64,000 nucleotides of DNA from Planctomycetaceae bacterium (GTDB taxonomy: Bacteria; Planctomycetota; Planctomycetia; Pirellulales; Pirellulaceae), in assembly GCA_007121535.1 (NCBI GenBank), contig SKKK01000047.1, positions 1 to 64,000 on the forward strand, written 5' to 3'. The notes below the pieces were generated by a model. It made no database searches. It saw only the letters and a list, made by a program, of their open reading frames with translations, and was not told the DNA's origin. The first letter of the stretch is position 1; every line of letters begins with the position of its first letter. Both the position numbers and the translations under genes were made by a program. Shown one piece after another: positions 60,692 to 64,000 of the stretch.

Positions 60692-61315
60692 TCATCCATC
60701 ATTGTGAATCGCACGTTTTTCGTGACGTGCCACTGACACGATTCCAGAGAGATATCCCGCCACTTGATTCAGGCCAACATTAAATAGGTCTCGGGTAGAT
60801 GCGTCTTCCGGCGGATTCATATACGCAATTCGGTGGTAAGCGAGCGCAGACACCCACGACTTTATATCGGAATTCACGAAAGACGCGTACAAGTCGTGAG
60901 CGAACTTGTTCCTGATCTTGCCGATAAGTTTGAGGTCATTGCGTACGTTCGCACCGATGAGTCCCAAGCAGTAGGCCAAACGGGTCTTGCCACCGTAGGT
61001 ACCAAGCGACTGATCGGGGCGAAGCATTGCTTCGATCTCTTTTTCATCATCGACGAGGAAAGTCTTGATTATGTGTTCCAATTGTGTATCGAGAAACGCC
61101 ACGCCAACGATTACCATTGCGCGATCGTTTGTTTCATCGCGAAACAGACGCGCGAATTCCACCATTGCCTCTTGGAGCGCAAAGTGACGCTCAAGGTCTT
61201 TGCCTTCAATCAGCACAGGGGTGAATTTTTGGTCGCGGTTGTTCACTTCGGAGTCTGGTTCTGTTTTGGGAATAACGACGCGATTCAACCGGCGGCGGCC
61301 AAAACGGCTTGCCAT
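60692..61315 (-). CDS. MltR-like (mannitol operon repressor family) protein
   Basis: 207 residues, no strong ribosome-binding site. The helical core A-M-V-I-V-G-V-A-F-L-D-T-Q-L-E-H-I-I-K-T, G-G-K-T-R-L-A-Y-C-L-G-L-I, D-L-K-L-I-G-K-I-R-N-K-F-A-H matches the MltR fold, whose last motif (R-N-x-F-A-H) also marks many small HEPN-like/abi-associated helical proteins. True mannitol repression is doubtful without an mtl operon. The N-terminal 45 residues are basic and variable. Gene order (61982 to 60040) and position in a small island suggest an accessory role. Confidence 0.72.
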   Translation of the reverse strand: MASRFGRRRLNRVVIPKTEPDSEVNNRDQKFTPVLIEGKDLERHFALQEAMVEFARLFRDETNDRAMVIVGVAFLDTQLEHIIKTFLVDDEKEIEAMLRPDQSLGTYGGKTRLAYCLGLIGANVRNDLKLIGKIRNKFAHDLYASFVNSDIKSWVSALAYHRIAYMNPPEDASTRDLFNVGLNQVAGYLSGIVSVARHEKRAIHNDG

Positions 61316-61354
61316 CAGGACCGACCGGATTCTCCGCTCGGTTGCAATCGATTG

Positions 61355-61570
61355 TTATTTGCCATTTTCGATTCTGGCTATTCGCGACAATCCGGGCGGT
61401 ACGTTCAACACCCAGCCCGTGATCTTCCCGCAAAGCAGGACCAGCGAAATTAACGCTGGTGTGCTGACACTCGCCCCAAAGGCTGCCGAAATCGAAAGAC
61501 CAATCAGCGCACAAAAGGGGGCACTGCAACAGAAGGGTGCCACCCACTTAGGCAGAGTAGGAGGATTCAT
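61355..61570 (-). CDS. Small membrane protein, unknown function
   Basis: 71 residues from ATG 61570, with an excellent AGGAGG. One or two hydrophobic segments (about 10-35, 40-58), the first with two Cys (F-C-C-S-A-P-F-C). I recognise no family. It starts 10 bases after the stop of the upstream gene, so both are one transcript. Confidence 0.6.
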   Translation of the reverse strand: MNPPTLPKWVAPFCCSAPFCALIGLSISAAFGASVSTPALISLVLLCGKITGWVLNVPPGLSRIARIENGK

Positions 61571-61580
61571 AACTAACCTC

Positions 61581-61982
61581 CTACACTTTGGCTTTTTCGA
61601 TAAACTCTTTGGTTTGCTTTTCAGCGGCTTCGAACAAGCCGGGCACATGGTCCAGCAAGTAGACCCGCTGCTCGCCGCTCCATTCCTCGTACGGCGTCGT
61701 GGTCACTTCGTAATCTGTGTACGGATTGTTGGGATTGAACACGTGTGATTCGACACAAATCCTACGCTTACCATTCCATTTCTTCCACACCAGGCATTCG
61801 AAATTCTCTGGGCGGTAATCATCGCTGGCGAATATGTGCGACACAGGACATGGGATCGGTAGGGCCTTGAGACACTCCGAGATTTCGTTCCATTTCGCAT
61901 CGAGCCGTTGGTAGGCTTCGGACAACTCAGAACGTAATGCTTCAACGGGCGCAGACAACTTGCGCAAATCAAGATCGACCAT
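61581..61982 (-). CDS. Hypothetical protein, first gene of a small operon
   Basis: 133 residues; AAAGGAGG lies just before the ATG. An N-terminal amphipathic helix (L-S-A-P-V-E-A-L-R-S-E-L-S-E-A-Y-Q-R-L) is followed by a mixed strand region with C-L-V-W-K-K-W-N-G-K-R-R-I-C-V-E and T-D-Y-E-V-T-T-T-P-Y-E-E-W, then a C-terminal helix E-A-A-E-K-Q-T-K-E-F-I-E-K. Family not recognised. Strong ribosome-binding sites in this and the next gene, unlike many neighbours, point to efficient translation. Confidence 0.65.
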   Translation of the reverse strand: MVDLDLRKLSAPVEALRSELSEAYQRLDAKWNEISECLKALPIPCPVSHIFASDDYRPENFECLVWKKWNGKRRICVESHVFNPNNPYTDYEVTTTPYEEWSGEQRVYLLDHVPGLFEAAEKQTKEFIEKAKV

Positions 61983-62376
61983 TTCGGCCTCCTTTCGCCC
62001 CAGTTTGGGCGGATGTGCCCCATTTCGGGGTCCAGTTTTATGTCCGCAATCCGTCAGGAAAGCGGTCGTACAACTCGCACGTCGTCATATAACCGAGATC
62101 GGGGAGTCAAGCTCTCGTTAGGCAAATAACTTCAATAATTTAACCCGTTGATAATGTGATATCTGCGGGATTATCAGCGGTTCGGTAAATCTTAGCACCA
62201 GATACGCACCTGGATTCGGGGGCACAAACTGGTGAGAAAAGCCACACGGCTGTATTTGGCAGACTCTGACGCTGCCGTCTATAGCCAGAATGGGTGACTT
62301 GTGTCTTCGCAAAGGTTGGTATCGGCTGTGTCGTGTTGGCTGGCTTCCAGGGGCAATTGCAGGTCAGGAGTTATAT
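61983..62376. other. Gene-free, AT-richer stretch
   Basis: 394 bases without a supportable gene or RNA. Local base composition is lower in GC than the chromosomal background. Some short open frames exist, but none has a start signal or homology. It may hold the promoter for the operon starting at 61982. Confidence 0.4.
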
Positions 62377-62673
62377 CTATCTTGATGTCTCTATTTTGCG
62401 CAACGCCTCCATTCCAACCTCCGGTTCAGGATCCGGGAGTGCATCAGGAAACCAGAGGCCGGAAGACGGATAAAAAACCTCCGCACCATTAACCCCCGAT
62501 TTGTCATTCAGCAGGTCGCCGCCGAGTTGCTCGGCTAGGACTTCGGCATCCTGAGCACCGACTTGGAATGCGAGCAGGCTGCCGACGTTGCCGAATACGG
62601 CGGCCAGCGTGGCCTCGTCCAGCTTGGCCAAGTACTGGTTGGCGACGGTGAGCGTCAGGCGGTACTTTTTCAT
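62377..62673 (-). pseudogene. Remnant of a conjugative/HerA-like DNA-transfer ATPase gene
   Basis: 98 codons from an internal ATG. The first 45 residues (L-T-L-T-V-A-N-Q-Y-L-A-K-L-D-E, A-V-F-G-N-V-G-S-L-L-A-F-Q-V-G, D-A-E-V-L-A-E-Q-L-G-G-D-L) match the motif after the sensor region of type IV secretion coupling/TraG-VirD4/HerA ATPases (A-H-Q-Y...G-N-x-G-S-x-x-x-F-R-x-G-x-x-D-A). Walker A and B portions are missing, and the C-terminal 50 residues have no similarity. It is a fragment of a mobile-element gene. Confidence 0.6.
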
Positions 62674-62741
62674 GGGGCCTCGCTGAACCATGTGCCAAGG
62701 AGCCGGTCTCAAACGATCGAAAGACAACGCAGGCACAACAG

Positions 62742-62903
62742 ATGAAATTCATTGAGAATGAAATCGAGCCCGGCCACCACATCGGTCAACCACGAGTTTC
62801 TTTTGGCGAAAGCACGTCAACCCGGTATCGTCATCTGCTGGCCTCCCTGAATCTGCTGGAAACCCAAATCATGAATCCCCAAAGCGGTGCCCCGCTATTT
62901 TGA
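62742..62903 (+). CDS. Small open frame, doubtful
   Basis: 53 codons (M-K-F-I-E-N-E-I-E-P-G-H-H-I-G-Q-P...). There is no convincing ribosome-binding site and no recognised similarity. Codon use is not informative at this length. It may equally be non-coding. The stretch 62904-63177 beyond it shows no gene. Confidence 0.25.
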   Translation: MKFIENEIEPGHHIGQPRVSFGESTSTRYRHLLASLNLLETQIMNPQSGAPLF

Positions 62904-63177
62904 CTTTCGTGCGTTCGATGCTCCGCTCGCGGCGAGTCGCTGAATCAGGCCGGCATGCCACCGTGTTCTCGTTGTTCTTGCTGGGCGAACAAATGGCCGA
63001 TGGGAATGTCGGTTGGTGGGTTGCCAGCGGGACGGAGAAGATGCAGAATATCGGCAGAGCCGGGCGGACGGGAATTCGCGAAAACGGGGCACCGAAAAGC
63101 GTGGCAGGGATGGTGGTGCGGTAAACGGTTTGTGGACAAAGACTTGCGACGCGAAAGCGATGCGGTTGCAACGGCTT

Positions 63178-63259
<82 letters not shown>

Positions 63260-63327
63260 CTTGAACGGAAAAACGGAATTCGATCCCTAAAAGGCGGTAA
63301 GAAGTCTGGCCCTGGAGACCTGCGGTC

Positions 63328-63460
63328 GGCGGTTTCGGCGGGGTCAGAGACCCGCGCCGAACAGGTGGCGGTTCCGGCGGGGTTAGAGACCCGCGCCGAA
63401 CCGTGGCGGGGGCAGAGACCTGCGCCGAACCGTGGCGGGGTCAGAGACCCGCGCCGAACA
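63328..63460. repeat. Tandem repeat, family E, four copies
   Basis: The unit GGCGGGGTCAGAGACCCGCG followed by CCGAAC occurs four times (starting near 63337, 63376, 63405 and 63435) with short variable spacers. Each carries a small GGGTCAGAGACCC palindrome. One further copy is at 32035-32060 beside an Rpn remnant. The tract fills most of the 306 bases between the tRNA and the last gene. Confidence 0.75.
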
Positions 63461-63498
63461 GGTTTGTTACCGCCTGTGAGAGGCCGTAAAAAACCGCC

Positions 63499-63523
63499 GG
63501 ACGGCTCGGAGAGCCATCCTACG
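63499..63523. repeat. Dispersed repeat, family F, copy 2
   Basis: GGACGGCTCGGAGAGCCATC then CTACG, inverse of 57163-57190. It is followed by GGGCGGTTT facing AAACCGCC just before it (63490), so the repeat sits inside a hairpin of about 50 bases. Confidence 0.65.
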
Positions 63524-63565
63524 TGGGCGGTTTCGTTATGGGCTCTAACACGAAATGATGGTGAG

Positions 63566-64000
63566 ATGATTAAGCGCGGGTGGGCGGCGATTGGGCTGGT
63601 CGCCGGGTTGATGCTGACGCCGACGGTGGCCGTGAGCCAAGTCGTGCGGTTGGAGTATGCGCCGAGCCCGGCGGATAACCCGCTGCGGGGGTTGGTGCCG
63701 TACGCACGGCCCGTGGCCGGGCGGTTTCCGCACAGCATGGAGTTTCAGTATCTGCCGTTGTCCAGACTGGTGACGGGACGTGACGAGTACGATTTCCAGG
63801 CGCTGGAAGATCTGTTGGACGACGTGGCCAGTCGCGGGAATCAAACCGTATTTCGCGTCATGCTCGAGTATCCCGGGCGGAAGAATCTGATCCCGGCCTT
63901 TCTGATCGAGGCGGGCTTGACGGTGCATCGATACGACAACACCAATACCGCGCCCTTCCCCCCGAAGCCGGTCGAGACGCCCGACTATGAAGACCCTTTG
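63566..64000 (+). CDS. DUF4832/DUF4874-like exported protein (N-terminal part, runs off the edge)
   Basis: 145 codons are visible. A signal peptide (about 8-24) is followed by D-N-P-L-R-G-L-V-P-Y, P-H-S-M-E-F-Q-Y-L-P-L, then the helix L-L-D-D-V-A-S-R-G-N-Q-T-V-F-R-V-M-L-E-Y-P-G. This is the start of the beta-galactosidase-like TIM-barrel fold annotated as DUF4874/DUF4832, common in planctomycetes and probably glycan-active. The catalytic residues would lie past the window end. A GTGAG site precedes the ATG; an ATG ten bases earlier is out of this frame. Confidence 0.8.
   Translation, partial: MIKRGWAAIGLVAGLMLTPTVAVSQVVRLEYAPSPADNPLRGLVPYARPVAGRFPHSMEFQYLPLSRLVTGRDEYDFQALEDLLDDVASRGNQTVFRVMLEYPGRKNLIPAFLIEAGLTVHRYDNTNTAPFPPKPVETPDYEDPL

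Noticed and set aside
63328-63460. Possible CRISPR array
   Set aside because: Only four units with very short (4-13 base), similar spacers and no cas genes; it is a simple tandem palindromic repeat.

Overview
The window reads as a chromosomal segment of a Planctomycete of the Pirellulaceae type (Rhodopirellula-like). The support is the gene content: a DUF1559 prepilin-like protein beside a carboxypeptidase-regulatory-like lipoprotein, four Gfo/Idh/MocA oxidoreductases (three with twin-arginine leaders), a sulfatase, a DUF6807 protein, a squalene-cyclase-like exported protein, an Agl23-type membrane protein, a CsrA-receiver fusion and a mannosylglucosylglycerate-type solute operon. It also carries many dispersed palindromic repeats. 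Genes are GC-rich and lie on both strands in short operons. No rRNA or CRISPR array was seen; one tRNA (Leu, anticodon TAG) lies near the right end.

Layout. 0-4 kb: end of an rnf operon (rnfG tail, rnfE, rnfA, rnfB) facing a convergent apbE, whose product would flavinylate RnfG. 3.9-5.2 kb: debris, with a broken GH43 gene and a half-length nitrogenase-component-1-like gene. 5.3-15 kb: exported coiled-coil protein, asparagine synthase, glgC, aldose epimerase, a small helical protein, a sulfatase and a squalene-cyclase-like protein. 15-26.7 kb: Rpn-nuclease remnant, DUF6807 + Gfo/Idh/MocA pair, discoidin-like protein, Agl23-like protein, isocitrate/isopropylmalate dehydrogenase, Ski2-like helicase, groES, uppP and another Gfo/Idh/MocA gene. 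26.7-31.3 kb: an unusual accessory block with an orphan NusG paralogue behind a hairpin-rich leader, a small KOW-like protein, a 587-residue membrane protein, and two short paralogous proteins sharing a G-x-P-x-H-x-I-E-x-Y-L-D-W-L motif. 32-45 kb: PhcB-like methyltransferase, glutamine synthetase, Tat-exported proteins, an exported glutamine-amidotransferase-like protein, the lipoprotein/DUF1559 pair, a HAD phosphatase and the CsrA-receiver fusion, among many repeats.

45.7-52.4 kb (minus strand) is a tight five-gene operon: GT, HAD phosphatase, GT4, GH13_18 phosphorylase, GpgS. It fits synthesis and recycling of glucosylglycerate/mannosylglucosylglycerate. Divergent from it is a translationally coupled set: alpha/beta hydrolase, HHxxxDG acyltransferase, D-2-hydroxyacid (glycerate-type) dehydrogenase, then a YedE-type transporter. 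57.3-60 kb holds a Uma2 gene and a complete group II intron inserted exactly at the end of a palindromic repeat arm. 60-63.2 kb is an island-like set of small minus-strand genes (PD-(D/E)XK-like, MltR-like, two orphans) and a conjugation-ATPase remnant, ending at tRNA-Leu. A DUF4832/4874-like gene runs off the right edge.

Starts were chosen from ribosome-binding sites, homology and overlaps. Several open frames extend upstream through repeats, and those extensions were rejected. All family assignments come from motif recognition, without database searches.
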